Positions 22,105-33,857 are shown, counted from the stretch's first letter. The stretch: 64,000 bases of DNA from Apricaphanius iberus (GCA_028564705.1 JAPXFQ010002460.1:62001-126000); one strand, 5' to 3'. The notes: a model not told the origin generated them from the letters alone. A program made the numbers and translations.

Positions 22105-22400
22105 TCACTTTTACTTCATCTACAATGACAAAAAACACTGATTGTGGCCCTACTTATAAAAATGAAATTAAATGTGAAATGTTCTGCTGTGTCTGTGTTA
22201 TCAAATAGTGATATTGCTGCAGAGGTTAGTATATAAGGTTTGGGACTTTTGCCTGGGGGTTAGGATGATATTCTGAAGGCTGAATCTGCGCTCTGCTGCC
22301 ACTGGAGAAAGGGATTAAAGCCCCACTCCAGCCACAGTTTTAAAATTAAGGAACATTCCTGAAATTAAACAAGTCGTAAATACTCTTCGAAGCAGCCATT

Positions 22401-23459
22401 CCCTGACTCGCAAGCTTCAACAGGATAAAATACTGCAGCATTTGAGTGGTTTCTGTACCAGTGTTTGGCACTGCAAACTTTGTCTGATCAGCCGCTCCAA
22501 CCACAGATGTGCCCCAAAGGCTCAGTAACTCTTTAGCCTGCTATCAGCTCATAGGAAGGGATAAATTAAAGTGTAACTGTACCCCTTGAAAAAGAATCAT
22601 CCCGCCCCCAGGCAACATTTGAAAAACTCCACCAAAGTGGGCAGGACCAGGAGACACGGAGGGGCATGGCCAAGTGAGGGGGGGACGCAGGGGTGTTGTC
22701 TGGAAGACAGTCATGGCTGAACTATGGCATGCGGCCGTGAAGCTCCGTAAAGCCTCTATTTACCTACGGTAAAAGGAGAAATGAGGTCTCTTCTCTGCCA
22801 TCCACCATAGGTAAAGACAGGTTTTATGGAGCGCAGCTGCCAAACGACGTATCGGTTCAAGCCTTTGGCTCAGCGTGCTGAGTCAGCGCTGCCAGAAGCC
22901 AGCAGCACATATTGTAGCAAACGAGCACAGAGAGCCTAGTGCTAATATTGATGCGAAGTAGCTTTGGAGGGAACTACCTTTGGTCCTCCAAAGTGCAATA
23001 TACGGTTTTCAGCTTCCCCTTTTTCTGTCAGTATGCTTCTGTGTGCGCACGTAACACACAAGATAAGCAGTTTCAACTTGTCACGGGGCGGGGCAAGTGT
23101 GTCTGAGAGAGGGAGGGCGTCTCTGTGAGACCTTGCCTGTGACATAGGCATGAACTCTCATGTACCAGTCTCAGCCAATCAGAAAATTCAAATGCAGTAC
23201 CACACAATGACCATGAACAGCAGCCCTAAGACATTTTTTAGACCAAAACATGTGGAATTGAACAAGTTTACTCAAAAATGTCAGATATATGCCCTTAAAC
23301 TGAACGATTCCATTGGTAAAGACCAATTTATTCGGTTTGAGGTTTTGGGGTTTAGTTGCACTTTAAGTACCTTGTCCAGGTTGGGGATTATGCTCAGATG
23401 CTGTCATGTTATGTTATCTTTTTTCAATTGATGTAGTTTCCTTTACTCTGTGTAAAGTT
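22401..23459. other. Unassigned DNA
   Basis: A GC-rich stretch at 22580-22900 contains loosely inverted blocks (AAAGCCTCTATTTACCTACG near 22750 and ATAGGTAAAGACAGGTTTT near 22807). No coding motif or element boundary is secure. Confidence 0.35.
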
Positions 23460-23740
23460 GAAAATATTGGTGAATCTGCAACAAGTGGTCAGGATTGTGA
23501 AGTTTTTAAATAATACTATGTTATCAAACTTGTCTGGGTGAGTAATTGTACTGCTCAACGCACAATCCGTACTTCGTAACTATAGTGATGTAAATATGTT
23601 TCTTTCTTCATTAATAATTGTGCGTGTTTCTGTTCTGTGTCATGTTCTTTCTGTACATCTTTTTTGCTCCTGTTACAACCAAATTTCCCTATGTGGGACG
23701 ATTAAAGGATTATTCTATTTCTACTTCTTCTAGAACATAA
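23460..23740 (+). repeat. Possible LINE 3' end fragment
   Basis: AACCAAATTTCCCTATGTGG followed by GACGATTAAAGGATTATTCT (23678-23717) resembles the CCAAATTTCCCC...GGGACGAATAAAGGATTATCTTATC tail that I recall from teleost LINEs. Only the tail is convincing. Confidence 0.4.
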
Positions 23741-23923
23741 TGCATGCTAAAAATATGGGTCAAGTTGCAAAAAACAGTACCTTCCCTTCAAGCAAGAGAA
23801 AGAAAAAAAACAGAGTTGATTAACCATAATAAATTTTGTTGACCAAACTAAGGGCATATGGTTTGAACAACTAAAATGCTTACAGATGAATGTAACTACA
23901 TTAAATATGTGGAAATGATTTCC

Positions 23924-24272
23924 GGGCTGCACGGTGGTGCAGTGGTTAGCACTGTTGCCTTGCAGCAAGTAGGTTGTGGGTTTGTATCCCAGCCCAGGGT
24001 CTTCTGCATGGGGTTTGCATGCGTGGGTTCCCTCCGGGTACTCCGGCTTCCTCCCACAGTCCAAAAACATGAAAGGTCAGGTTTATTGATCACTCTAAAT
24101 TGTCCTTAGGTGTGGGTGTGTGCGTGCATGGTTGTTTGTCCTGTCTGTCTCTATGTGGCCCTGTGATGGACTGGCGACCTGTCCAGGGTGTATCCCGCCT
24201 CTCGCCCGTTGGCAGCTGGAGATAAGCACCCGCAACCCCTGGAGGACTAAGCGGTTCAGAAAATGGATGGAT
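23924..24272 (+). mobile_element. tRNA-derived SINE, near full length
   Basis: The copy begins GGGCTGCACGGTGGTGCAGT (A box region GGTGCAGTGGTTAGC), has a decayed B box (GGGTTTGTATCCC), and ends with GGATGGATGG. GGAAATGATTTCC (23911-23923) and GGAAATGATGTCC (24273-24285) flank it as a target duplication with one mismatch. A Pol III transcript of this type would be copied by a partner LINE; this is family knowledge, not visible here. Confidence 0.9.
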
Positions 24273-24297
24273 GGAAATGATGTCCATGATTTCTTGA

Positions 24298-24645
24298 AGT
24301 GGCTGGACAGTGATGCAGTTGGTATCACTGTTGCCTTGCAGCAACAAGGTCCTAGGTTTGAATCCCGGCCTTGGGTCTTTCTGCATGGAGTTTGGATGTT
24401 CTCCTTGTGCATGTGTGGATTCCCTCTGGGTACTCCAGCTTCCATACAAAGTGCAAAGTCAAGACAGTTAGGTTAATTGGTCTCTATAGATTGTCCTTAC
24501 TTGACTGTGCGCATACATGCTGTTTGTCCGTTGTGTCTCTGTGTTGCCCTGCGATGGACTAGTGTACTGTAAAGGCTGTAGCCCGATGACGGCTGGTGAA
24601 GGGCACCAGCATAAGCAGCATAGATGCATGAATTGGTGGATTTCT
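24298..24645 (+). mobile_element. tRNA-derived SINE, older copy
   Basis: A second, more diverged copy of the same SINE lies 25 bp downstream of the first. Its B box (AGGTTTGAATCCCGG) is better kept than in the younger neighbour, but the 3' half is decayed and the GATG tail is reduced to GATGCATG. Confidence 0.85.
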
Positions 24646-25785
24646 TCAAGTTCCCATCTACAATCTACAATTATTTTCTATGCAATTCCAAACAATTTCC
24701 CTTTTAAAAGCCGATCCTGAGAAAAGCTCTTCACTCTTTTTTTTTTTTTTTACTTGTAGATGATTTTTATTTTATGGAGGAATTAAATATAATTTAGCTT
24801 GCAATTCTTTTGCTGATACAAGTTAAACAAACAGCAAGAGGAATATAAAGATTGATCTAATCTTTCTTATTTTCTTTTTTAAACTAATGTGAAACCTGTA
24901 GTATGGAAAGTATGTGGGATGCACTGATTGTGGCTAAAGGAAACAAGGCAGAACTTCACTTTAAAGGAAGTTCTTCTCAGCTCCTTGTATGCAAGATTTT
25001 TTATTCAGGGCTTGCGCCATATCTCATGCCCATTGTTGAGGGTAACTAAGTAGATGGACCGATAAACTTAAAGATTTGCTTTTAGCTCAGCTCTTTCTTC
25101 ACCATGACAGACAGGAGCAGCTTCCACATTACTGCAAATGAAGTCTCATTCCATCAATCCATCTCCTGTTTCATCATACCACCCATGGAAGAAGATTAGG
25201 GCTAATAAAACAAAAAGTTTTTTCAGAATTTTAAGAACATAGTCTGAACTCTAATCTTAGATTTTCTGAGTTTAATACAGTTGGAAACCTGGGAGCAACC
25301 AGCTTCAATGAAATATGTCAGTTGCACAGGAGGACTACATTTCTGGAGAATCATTTCAAATATTTTGTAAAGGACTAAATGGTCCTCAAAAATGTTTCTG
25401 AGATTAAAGTGAGAACTCTTTTTATTTTCAGTGTCCCTAATCCACTTCTGTAAACAGAATTCTGATATTAAACTCGTCTAAGGCATAGATCCCCCACCAC
25501 ACACAAACACACACACATACACCTCTCCATCTGAATAGACTAGTATACCTTTGAGCTGAGAATCATAGGCTCAGATTTAGAGGAGCTTACTATCTGGCAG
25601 GCTGCTTCATGTCTGGCTGTGGACTGTGCTCCAGTAAATGCATCCCAATCATGGCCTTTAGAAACACAATGAGAAATGTATCATAATAGACAGAAACTGA
25701 TCATGAACTCAATCCTCTTCACAGTTAAACAACCAAAACAATATGAAGCAGACCACAACCACTGTCTGATATTTTTGGCTGATCA
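24646..25785. other. Unassigned AT-rich DNA
   Basis: A T run at 24739-24751 and an AC-rich microsatellite at 25498-25521 are the only features I can name. Confidence 0.4.
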
Positions 25786-26355
25786 TTCTCTGACTAACAG
25801 GTGAGAGAATGGAGCACTGGAATTTCAATCCAAATTTATTAGCAAGGACCACGCTTACGGAGATTTATATACAATGTTTATTGAAGGAAGAGAGTTAAGT
25901 GACAAAGGGTCTGCGGAGATATGTTGATGAAGGCTTGGGATGAAGTTTCCGTGTGGGGGTGCAGTCTTCTGGAATTCGTCTCTTCCCCGAACCTGCTCAG
26001 AACCCCAAAGGCAAACCTGAAAGAAAGAGATGTTAGGAAGAGGCTAGGACTATGAGTAAGTTAAAACAAGAGGGAAAGGATGAAGGGATGAAGCGGAGGG
26101 TCGAAGGGATGATGGGAAGCGTCGAAGGGCTGAAGGGAAGGTTCGAAGGGATGAGAGAGGGGTCGAAGGGATGAAGGGTTTGGAAGGGAGGGGTCCAAAA
26201 AACGATTGAGACAGACGCGGAGTGCTAGATTAACTGAGTTGATATGGACTGCTGAGTGATTAGAGATGCGAACCAGGTATGAAACACCAGGTGAAACGAA
26301 TTATGAGTAGATTCCTGAGTAAGAGGTGGATTGGGGGCGTGGTCCTGCTCCCGAG
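25786..26355. other. Unclassified purine-rich segment containing a minisatellite
   Basis: The segment is purine-rich and has sharp composition edges. At its core lies a GTCGAAGGGATGA-type tandem repeat. The whole may be a retroelement remnant read on the opposite strand, but no coding sequence supports that. Confidence 0.3.
26078..26195. repeat. Minisatellite of about 20-bp degenerate units
   Basis: TCGAAGGGATGA or close variants occur at about 26101, 26122 (TCGAAGGGCTGA), 26143 and 26163, spaced near 20 bp with shorter GAAGGGA steps between. Confidence 0.75.
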
Positions 26356-28186
26356 TTTAAGTTAACACATTAACTTCATTAAAATGTAGGAACAGCAACG
26401 TCAGGTAAAAGTAAGATTCCGTGTCCTGATGAAGCAGAACACTGTAAATTCCACCTGCCAAATATAATCATGACTAAAGGCAGCACATATCACAAAAATG
26501 TGAGAAAACTTGAGGATCATCAAATGCCCCTTTTCTGTCATGCTTTGACTGAGATAACAGTTTTGTAGTTTTTTTTCAAAATGCAGGTGTATAAAACTTA
26601 CAATTTGGTCACAGTTTAAGAAACCTGACAGATAAGGAATATATAACATATTCCAACTTTCTCCAATATAACTCACTGGACTGTTTTGCCTTTATGGTTA
26701 CAAAAAATTGGAGACAGCTAATGTGATTTTAAGTCAGAAAACCACTACATGCTGTCTTTTCTATAAAGGCCAGTTCACACTGTGTTTTTTTCCATCTCAA
26801 AGGACTGCTACGTGCCACACTCTCCGAGCTCCAGAGGTGTGTCCCACTGAACAGTCCAAGATGTCAGTGGGTCAAACTGCACGATGTTCCACTCTCACTC
26901 CCAGGGTGCATTTTCATTGGTTAATGGCAGACAGGGGTCGTGGGATTTCTGACACTGCCTGAAGACTGCCAAGGGCTGGTTTCACTCATATGAGCACTAA
27001 ATAACACTGCACAGCCACAGAGCTGTGAATCACATGCACATGCACCAGTTTTCATCACAATTCTTTTCACATCGAATGGAATGGTCTAGGCAGCTGAAAT
27101 CACTCAGTATGATCCAGGTTTAGTTAAATACTTTATTTAAAGTTACCCTGGACATGTGTTGTAGTACAACCTCAGAGAAAATGACCGAAACGGAAAGATA
27201 TTCTAGGCCACAATCAGTATCAACATGCCATAATGGTTTAAAACTTTCAGACTAAAGTTTTCTTTAATCACTGTTGCATTGTAATGTTCTGTGATCACTA
27301 AATGTAATGGCATATGTAAGAAAGGGCAACTTTAACACAATCGACTGGCAAACTTCTTTGGTTCAGTGGAATTACGACCTGATTAATCAGCCATGATTTG
27401 CATTTGGCTGGGCCTCACAGGACCTTTTCTCTGCAGAAACTTATTTATTTATATAGTTATAGCCTCTCATTTTTCTCTAACACATTAAACTGGCAGTCTT
27501 GTCAATCTGACAAGGTCAGTGCCCTCATTCATTAAAAAAACTCGGTAAGAAGACAAGATGGAGCAGCCAGAGTGCTCAAAAATCACAGAAAGCCACAGTG
27601 TTTATCTTGAATTTCCGTGTTCATTATTTTGCTTAGTCCAAGCAAACACCATGTGAAAACTGTCCTCAGTAAAGTGGGTGTTGGGTTTACCTGATAAGGT
27701 CCTTGCATTGTTTTTCTGATTGATAGTCAAAATAAAGTTCTCAGTTTTGAACCCTGAACAATAAGCATTTCTCACAAGTAATCCATCACAAGAAGTGATT
27801 TTTTTGTTTTGTTTTCAACCTTTTTTTGGAATCTGATCAGATTTTCTAATTAAATAAAAAATTCATTCAGCAAAAATTAAAAGATATAGTCAAATGCGTT
27901 TATACCAGTTTATGTTTTTTTACTTTTTCTCATGTTACAGTAAACCAAAAACCGTATTGCATTTTTCCAGAAATTTGTTGATGGACTGACACAATGGAAC
28001 TGCCCACTAGGCATCATTTCGGCTCTTCAGAAACCTTCAAGTGATATCACTAAAGCTCCCTCCACCTAGACATATACAGTCCACATACAGTCTATGTGTG
28101 TTAATATACATTTAAGGATTACAAGCATAGGGATGAATCATGTCTCAACAAACATTTAATTGGAAAAGTACTGAAAGTTAAATTGA
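26356..28186. other. Unassigned DNA
   Basis: I see no element boundary or recognisable coding motif in this stretch. Short open frames are within chance. Confidence 0.4.
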
Positions 28187-28237
28187 CATTTCCCCCATAC
28201 CCATATTACATACTGTAATATGGGTATGGGGGAAATG
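28187..28237. repeat. Perfect 24-bp inverted repeat with 3-base loop
   Basis: The arm at 28187-28210 (CATTTCCCCCATACCCATAT...) is exactly complementary to 28214-28237, with TAC between. The right arm's GGGGGAAATGAGT reappears at 28565-28577, so the palindrome is tied to the repeat family around it. Confidence 0.95.
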
Positions 28238-28577
28238 AGTTACAACCACCAAAGGGCCATAATATAGATTTGAACTATAAAGAACATATTTTTCTCTGTT
28301 AAAAATTATGTATTTTATAACTGTACAACTTCTTTTCACATATGGATATACTCAATATTACATTGCATTTTAGTAAATATTTAAAACATTTCTTTCTACA
28401 GCAACATATAAAAAAAATTTGATTAGCCGTTTTCTCTTCTACTATAATCAGATCAAAGATTTGGTATGTTTCTTGTTTTATGATTTATTTCTTCACAATC
28501 AAAATCATCTTGTAATTCTGACTGAACAAGATATAAAAATTGAAGTTGTTTTAACATGGGAATGGGGGAAATGAGTG
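28236..28577 (+). repeat. Unclassified repeat family, copy A
   Basis: This copy begins near the TTACAACCACCAAAGGGCCA motif and continues through TATTACATTGCATTTTAGTA to ATGATTTATTTCTTCACAAT and TCAAAATCATCTTGTAATTC. Different parts of it recur at 28685-28790, 29786-29960 and 34138-34300. Confidence 0.7.
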
Positions 28578-28684
28578 GCCCTTGTGACGGTCTGTGCTCT
28601 CCCAGGAAACATATCTTGATTGAACATACGCCATATACAATATTTCAGGTGTCACTGGTTAACTGGGATACATAGACCTTTAAT

Positions 28685-28790
28685 TACGTTACAATCACAA
28701 AAGGGCTATAATATAACTTTCAAACAAACAGAAACTCTATTGCTCTGTGGTGGAAAAATTAATATTAAAAATCATCTGTTCTGTGTATTC
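28685..28790 (+). repeat. Unclassified repeat family, copy D (head part)
   Basis: TTACAATCACAAAAGGGCTA then TAATATAACTTTCAAAC aligns with the head of copy A (28240 onward). Confidence 0.6.
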
Positions 28791-28810
28791 AATTGTAACT
28801 CAGTCACTGT

Positions 28811-29600
28811 GTGCTGAGTCTTTCACATGTTTGGCCGTGCCAGAAAACGGCCAGAGAAAAATGCAAATTTTTTCTGTTCACATGGCGTGGATCTCTGCAC
28901 GTATTTGAGTCCAGTGTTTTACATGACGGACTACACCGAATCAGTAGGTGGCGGTATACAAATAATTCTGTAGCTATCCAACAAACAAGGGAGTGAGAAG
29001 TAACAACGTCATAAAACGAGCGACAGCCTAGAATGTAAACAAATTGGTCTACTGGTCAACTGCTACCTGAAGCCATCTACAGGGTGAGTGTTGTAGTAAA
29101 CCCGCCATTTTGTAACCGGTGTGTTGCTGTGGGATGCTTGAATCGCGTTGGTTTGGTCTTTTTTTGGTCGCGAGGTGATTCTGTAATTTCAGCCGTTGTG
29201 TCGTAATTTTCGTCTATTGTCTTGGAGTACGGCCAGAGTAGGGATTGTGTTCACATGATCCGTATCCACTCATACCTGGACTCCGATACTACCTCCAAGG
29301 CAGGTCTCTCTGGCAGTATCCTGGCACGGTCAAGGCTGTATTCAAATGATACGAAATAAGTTGATTTTGACCAGATACGGTATCCGAGTACGGACTCCTG
29401 TACCATGTGAAAACGCCCAAACAGTCTCACTGAGTGACGCTTTAGACTTAAGTCATGGTCAAATGGATTGATAGTAAAATTCCTACTTCGCCCGTTGCCG
29501 TGGAGATGACCCTCTCTGAGTGAATGACCTGACATCCTACAAGATTGTGGCTTCTCAATCACTCAGAAGGCACCTGCGAGTCTCCGAGAGTAAAAGCTGA
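28811..29600. other. Unclassified segment with related short internal repeats
   Basis: GTTCACATG opens similar blocks at 28877 and 29250, each with AGTCCAG or GACTCCGA about 30 bases later, and an inverted relative ends CATGTGAAAACGCCC near 29420. CGGCCAGAG occurs at 28848 and 29231. The pattern suggests old DNA-transposon material, but no termini can be fixed. Open frames here carry no known domain. Confidence 0.3.
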
Positions 29601-29785
29601 TAATTGTAAGGTTAACTGAACTAATAAAAGGCTGTGTTAGTTAGACAGAGACAGGTCAGTATTTCACATCTTCCAGTGTAAATGTCTGTCCTCCTTGGCT
29701 TGATCAATCTAAGTTTAATTAAACTCTCCAAACTTTAACGGAATCTTCACTCATCATTTTATTTAAGAGTTTCTCCGGTAACATT

Positions 29786-29960
29786 AAACATTATAAATTT
29801 TATGACTGGAACAAATATTTTTACAGATGGCTATGTTCCATATTACACTGCATATTAGAAAATACTTAAAACCTTAACTGTTGACATAAAATATGAATTT
29901 GCTGTTATCTCTTTTCAAATAGTTTTTACAATTTTAGCCTGTGCATATGAGATATTCTCA
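29786..29960 (+). repeat. Unclassified repeat family, copy B (middle part)
   Basis: GGCTATGTTCCATATTACAC then TGCATATTAGAAAATACTTAAAA aligns with 28340-28390 of copy A, and the similarity continues for over 100 bases. Confidence 0.65.
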
Positions 29961-32006
29961 TTAGCATTTTAACTTTAAAATGTTGACATTTTTTAACAAA
30001 ATTATTAGCAGTTCATTTTGTTTTGACACATGTCTATACTTTAAAAACAGAACAAAAGTGTAATGCTTCTTTACCAATCTTCACTTGCCTATCTACATAT
30101 AGGCAGGCATTATTTACCCAGTGAATCACATTACCATGTAGTGTCTCAGAATTGGACAATAAACCATTAAAAAATTCTGTTTTCTAACTAATGCAGAACA
30201 AAACACTGTCATTTGGTATGAAAACTATGTTAACAGACCCATAGTAAAATAGGTTTAAAGGGAATTTACTTGTCTTTCCGTTTCTCAGTTAACTTTATAC
30301 TTACAACCAAACTCTTAGCATGAGTTAGAATACAGTGATGAGTCCCATGTTCTACTAAATACTCATCAGAGCCCACATCCTATGACCTACTAGTTGACTT
30401 CAAATTAAATAATCTATACTCGGATTAACTCCTGAAAGTCAATAGGCCTATATGTCAACCACGGTTTAGTTATATTTTAACAGGGGGGCATCACGTTTTT
30501 TTTATCCCTTAATGATAAAAACCTTACTTTAAAGACTGCATTTTGTCTGTATTTGTGTACAATTAGTTTGATGGTCTGAAAGATTTAAATGTGACAAACG
30601 TGCAAAAATAAAAATAAAATAAAAAAATGTAATTAAAAAAACAAGAAATGAAGAAGGGGGCAAACAATTTTTCACACCACTGAATGTTGTCTTGATTGTT
30701 GTTTCCTCAGTTTTTATAAAAAAGGACAAAAAGGCAATCTTTGAGTGAGCAATGAGCATGTGCTCCCTTTGAAAATATGTGCACAAGATGAATTAGATTG
30801 AGCTGCTGTCTTGGACAAATTCAGAGACTCGACTATAGAACGCTTCAGGATTATAAGTGAATGAAAGGCTGCAAGTACCGTTGTACCAGATAGTTTTAAA
30901 TGTCATACTTATTTTCTGTCATTAACATCAGTCAATACTATGGTGGGATGGAAAAATTTAATCAGTATTGTATGTTTTTACTCTATGATACCTCTTCAGG
31001 TGTTAAATCTATTTTATTTTTACTTGTCCTCCAAAACATTTTGTATGAAATGATACTGACCCATTGAATCTTTAGCAGAGCAATCCATAAAACATGTTTA
31101 TGCACAGCTTGCGAACTATCAGTATGGAACACTCTGGAAAAAAATGGCAGTAGCTGCAGTTTGCTAAGTGCAGTGGGCTAGCTCTAAATCTTAGGAGTTA
31201 AAGTTTTACTGGAACGTTATAGGTAAAAATGCTCTGTCAGCCATCTGCCACCTCCTCTCCTAGCTGCCATATTTTCAGGTCAGTTTGAGTCCTGAGAGAG
31301 AACCACGGGCTGACCACCTTTATTACAGCCTCTTTATACTGTGGAGGAGACAGAGAGAAGAAATGTGATGGACAGAACCACAGTGCAAATAGTTGATGGA
31401 GAACATTAATTTACCAAAGTAGGAAGACAGGCAGTAATTTTTGGAGAAGCTTCACCCGATTAAGATTGTTGAGAGGCGACTCTTATTAAAGCCAAGAGCA
31501 ATTCCTATGAAAGCACTGTCCAAGACAGTTTATTTAGAAAAAAGCTGAACAAGTATCTCTTAAATGGAAAGCCTGCCATGAGAAATTATATTCATTTTAA
31601 AAATTACCTGGTAGCATAATTTATCTTGCTGAGTTGCATCTAGAAACCCCATCTAGATTTATCGGATACAAAGAACTCCTGACTTGTTTGCAGTTCAGTA
31701 TTCGCAGATTTACCTATTTGTACATTTGTCTGTGGAACATACCTCCAAACTCCTCACTCAAACACTGTCTACTCAGATTTTTTTGTATAGGAAGTCTTAA
31801 ACATTTGAGAGAAAAGAAAAGCTAAAATACCAAGGCACAAAGGAACTTAGCACTATATCAGTGTCCATTTGCAAAACAACCAATGCAGGAGTGGCATTTA
31901 TTATCCTTGGCACTGATTGGCTGTACCCCCAAGAGCGGAAATAAGAAATATGTGGGGGGTCTCAAGTATTGTAGCGTTTTTGCTATTCAAAGGATGCTGT
32001 GGTCCC
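29961..32006. other. Unassigned AT-rich DNA
   Basis: Nothing beyond simple A/T runs can be named. No repeat boundary, RNA gene or coding motif is recognised. Confidence 0.4.
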
Positions 32007-32009
32007 TTA

Positions 32010-32757
32010 CCCCTGCTTTCCACCTAACACGTAAGCAGTGTGTGATTCTTACAAAGTGTAATACGTAAAACTGTCATTATAGTCAATGGGACCGTTTCCA
32101 CTTAGCGCCAAGGAGCACGAATTGGACGTGTCTCAGAAGCATTGTGTCACGGCCCTCTCCGAAATTTACGTGGCTGGTCTATTTTGTACGCCCTGTTCTT
32201 CTAAAATGCATCAGTCTCAGCATTTTACATCCGACCAGGCAAGAAATCAAACATGAAAGCAGTTTAAAGTATCCAGAAATGTTCTATTAAAAACACATGC
32301 AAAATTCCGATTATTTAACCACAAAAAAAATCCAAAACATTATTACCTGCGACATCAGTGTTGAAGCTAGTCAGTCTGTAGGTCTTTTTGTTTTTTTTTA
32401 TCAGAAACAACTAGAATTTAATCAAAGTGGATAATTATTCAATAGATATAATACCAGTGATCAATTTTACATGGACAACATGAAAAAGAAGAAGGCATGG
32501 ACAGAAATATCTGCAGTTTTGGAAGTGGAGTTTATGATACTTAATGAACATTTTAACTCCATATTTCTGTACTGTATTAAGTTATACAAATACAATTCTC
32601 TTGTGCTTTTGTGAAATCCCAGGACCAGCTGCATTGAACCCTTTTGAAGCTGATATATGCTGAAAGAGTCCTGTGAGAAGGGACATGCTGGTGTATTTGT
32701 GAGTAAAATGCCTCTATTGCGTGATGCTCCACTTGTGCGTCAGGTGGAAAGCAGGAG
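32010..32757. mobile_element. Non-autonomous element with TTA target duplication (Harbinger-like MITE)
   Basis: The 748-bp element starts CCCCTGCTTTCCACCTAACA and ends in the inverted match GTCAGGTGGAAAGCAGGAG; 15 of the first 16 bases pair and weaker pairing continues inward. TTA flanks both ends (32007-32009 and 32758-32760). A 3-bp TTA/TAA duplication is characteristic of PIF/Harbinger. No transposase sequence is present inside. Confidence 0.7.
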
Positions 32758-32760
32758 TTA

Positions 32761-33004
32761 CCCCAGCAAGTAATGGGGTTCCACTGAAATGGCCTTTGAT
32801 ATAAAATCTAAGATGCTTAACATACATTACTGGGATCTACATCCCATTGCACAGGCAACAGCATCTGGTCAACTTTGAACCACCCAGGTAGATGTTGATG
32901 ATATGGACTTAGTGTCATTAGTATCATTATCTAGCTTTTCTGATGAGCTATAGACACAGTGTTTGTAGTAGTAGTTGAGGTGGGGCCATATAAATGACTA
33001 CTGG
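32761..33004. other. Short unassigned stretch
   Basis: Nothing is recognised between the MITE and the LINE tail. Confidence 0.4.
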
Positions 33005-33378
33005 AAGAGCAACGTTTGTGTATTCTGCGTGATTTGAATGTTCTTGAAGATGAATTTAAATTTTTGTTTTATTGTCCGCTATATCGTGATCTGAGGATGT
33101 CTATGTTTCAAAAGATCCAGCACAAAAATCCTGACTTTTTTGGGTTTTCAGATGGTGATATGTTAAGTTGGCTTTTTCACAAGAAGATATTTATATTGGC
33201 AAAATATACAGAGAAAGCATGGGTGCGAAAGAACAAAGCGCTTTATTCTGTTATGTAAATATTGTTTTTGTAAATATATGGTCACTTTTTTTCTGTAAAT
33301 AGTATCATGTAAGCCTGTAAGGACTGGGGACTTGTTTGTACATGACACTTAAATAAAATAATCAATCAATGAATCAGT
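33005..33378 (+). pseudogene. LINE 3' end, ORF2 C-terminus and ATCA tail
   Basis: The plus strand reads LCILRDLNVLEDEFKFLFYC, then PLYRDLRMSMFQKIQ, FFGFSDGDMLSWLF, HKKIFILAKYTEKAWVRKN and a stop at 33256-33258. The C...EDEFHFLFYCPLY arrangement is the C-terminal zinc-finger-like motif of LINE ORF2 proteins; the second Cys of the first pair is here Arg. After the stop, an AT-rich 3' region leads to AATAAAATAATCAATCAATG, a short ATCA-repeat tail. The element is strongly 5' truncated and lacks all catalytic domains. It seems to have landed in a local repeat, because GTAGTAGTTTATGATCAACAC after it resembles 33987-34008. Confidence 0.75.
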
Positions 33379-33410
33379 AGTAGTTTATGATCAACACATC
33401 TCAACCAGCC

Positions 33411-33857
33411 GCTTCGGATGTTATCAACGCATTAAATGGACGTTAGTAACGGTAATCACTCCCATTGAATGCCTTCAGACTGTGCCTCTTCTACTTACTA
33501 GTAGGTTAGAAGGTACGCATCTACTATTACTATCGCTGATAATGCACATTTGCAGCCAATTATCTGCACGTCTCAAAAACCGGAAGCTTAGAAGGGGCAC
33601 ATCTACCATTCTTATCACTGATTATGTGCATTTTTACAGCCTATTATCAGCCCCTTAACCCTTAGCCAGAAATCAGAAGCTTCCCTTTCGTTAAATTTAT
33701 TTAAAATATTAATTTACTACTTCAAACTTTTTTAAGGATGGTCATGATAACACCCTACTGAGCCTGCTAGGAGGTTCAGAGGGCACAGTCTGACGGCATT
33801 CAATGGGAGTGATAACTGCTAATAACGGCCATTTAATGGGCTGATCACATTCGAAGC
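33411..33857. repeat. Foldback structure with about 80-100-bp imperfect arms
   Basis: The left arm (GCTTCGGATGTTATCAACGC ... CACTCCCATTGAATGCC ... CAGACTGTGCC, 33411-33488) is mirrored by 33782-33857 (GGGCACAGTCTGACGGCATT ... TTCGAAGC). Similarity extends weakly inward to about 33515 and 33760. The roughly 245-bp spacer holds a tandem duplication. Confidence 0.8.
33506..33680. repeat. Tandem duplication inside the foldback
   Basis: The unit at 33506-33587 (TTAGAAGGTACGCATCTACT ... CGGAAGC) is followed directly by a diverged second unit at 33588-33680 (TTAGAAGGGGCACATCTACC ... CAGAAGC). Confidence 0.7.

Larger units (their letters stand above)
20519..22400. repeat. Dispersed repeat, copy 1 (interrupted by a Harbinger-type element)
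   Basis: Blocks at 20880-21075 (GGAATAATATAAAAATACTT...), 22130-22180 and 22290-22400 (GGGATTAAAGCCCCACTCCA, then AGTTTTAAAAT) recur in the same order and orientation at 55840-55960, 56190-56260 and 56420-56520. The left edge near 20522 (AAGGGCGGAGTTAGCAGGTG) loosely mirrors the inverted right edge of copy 2 near 56620, suggesting a DNA transposon with degenerate terminal repeats. No transposase of its own is visible. Confidence 0.65.

Noticed and set aside
24090..24476. Open frames of 116-119 codons on both strands
   Set aside because: They run through two SINE copies and match only SINE sequence.
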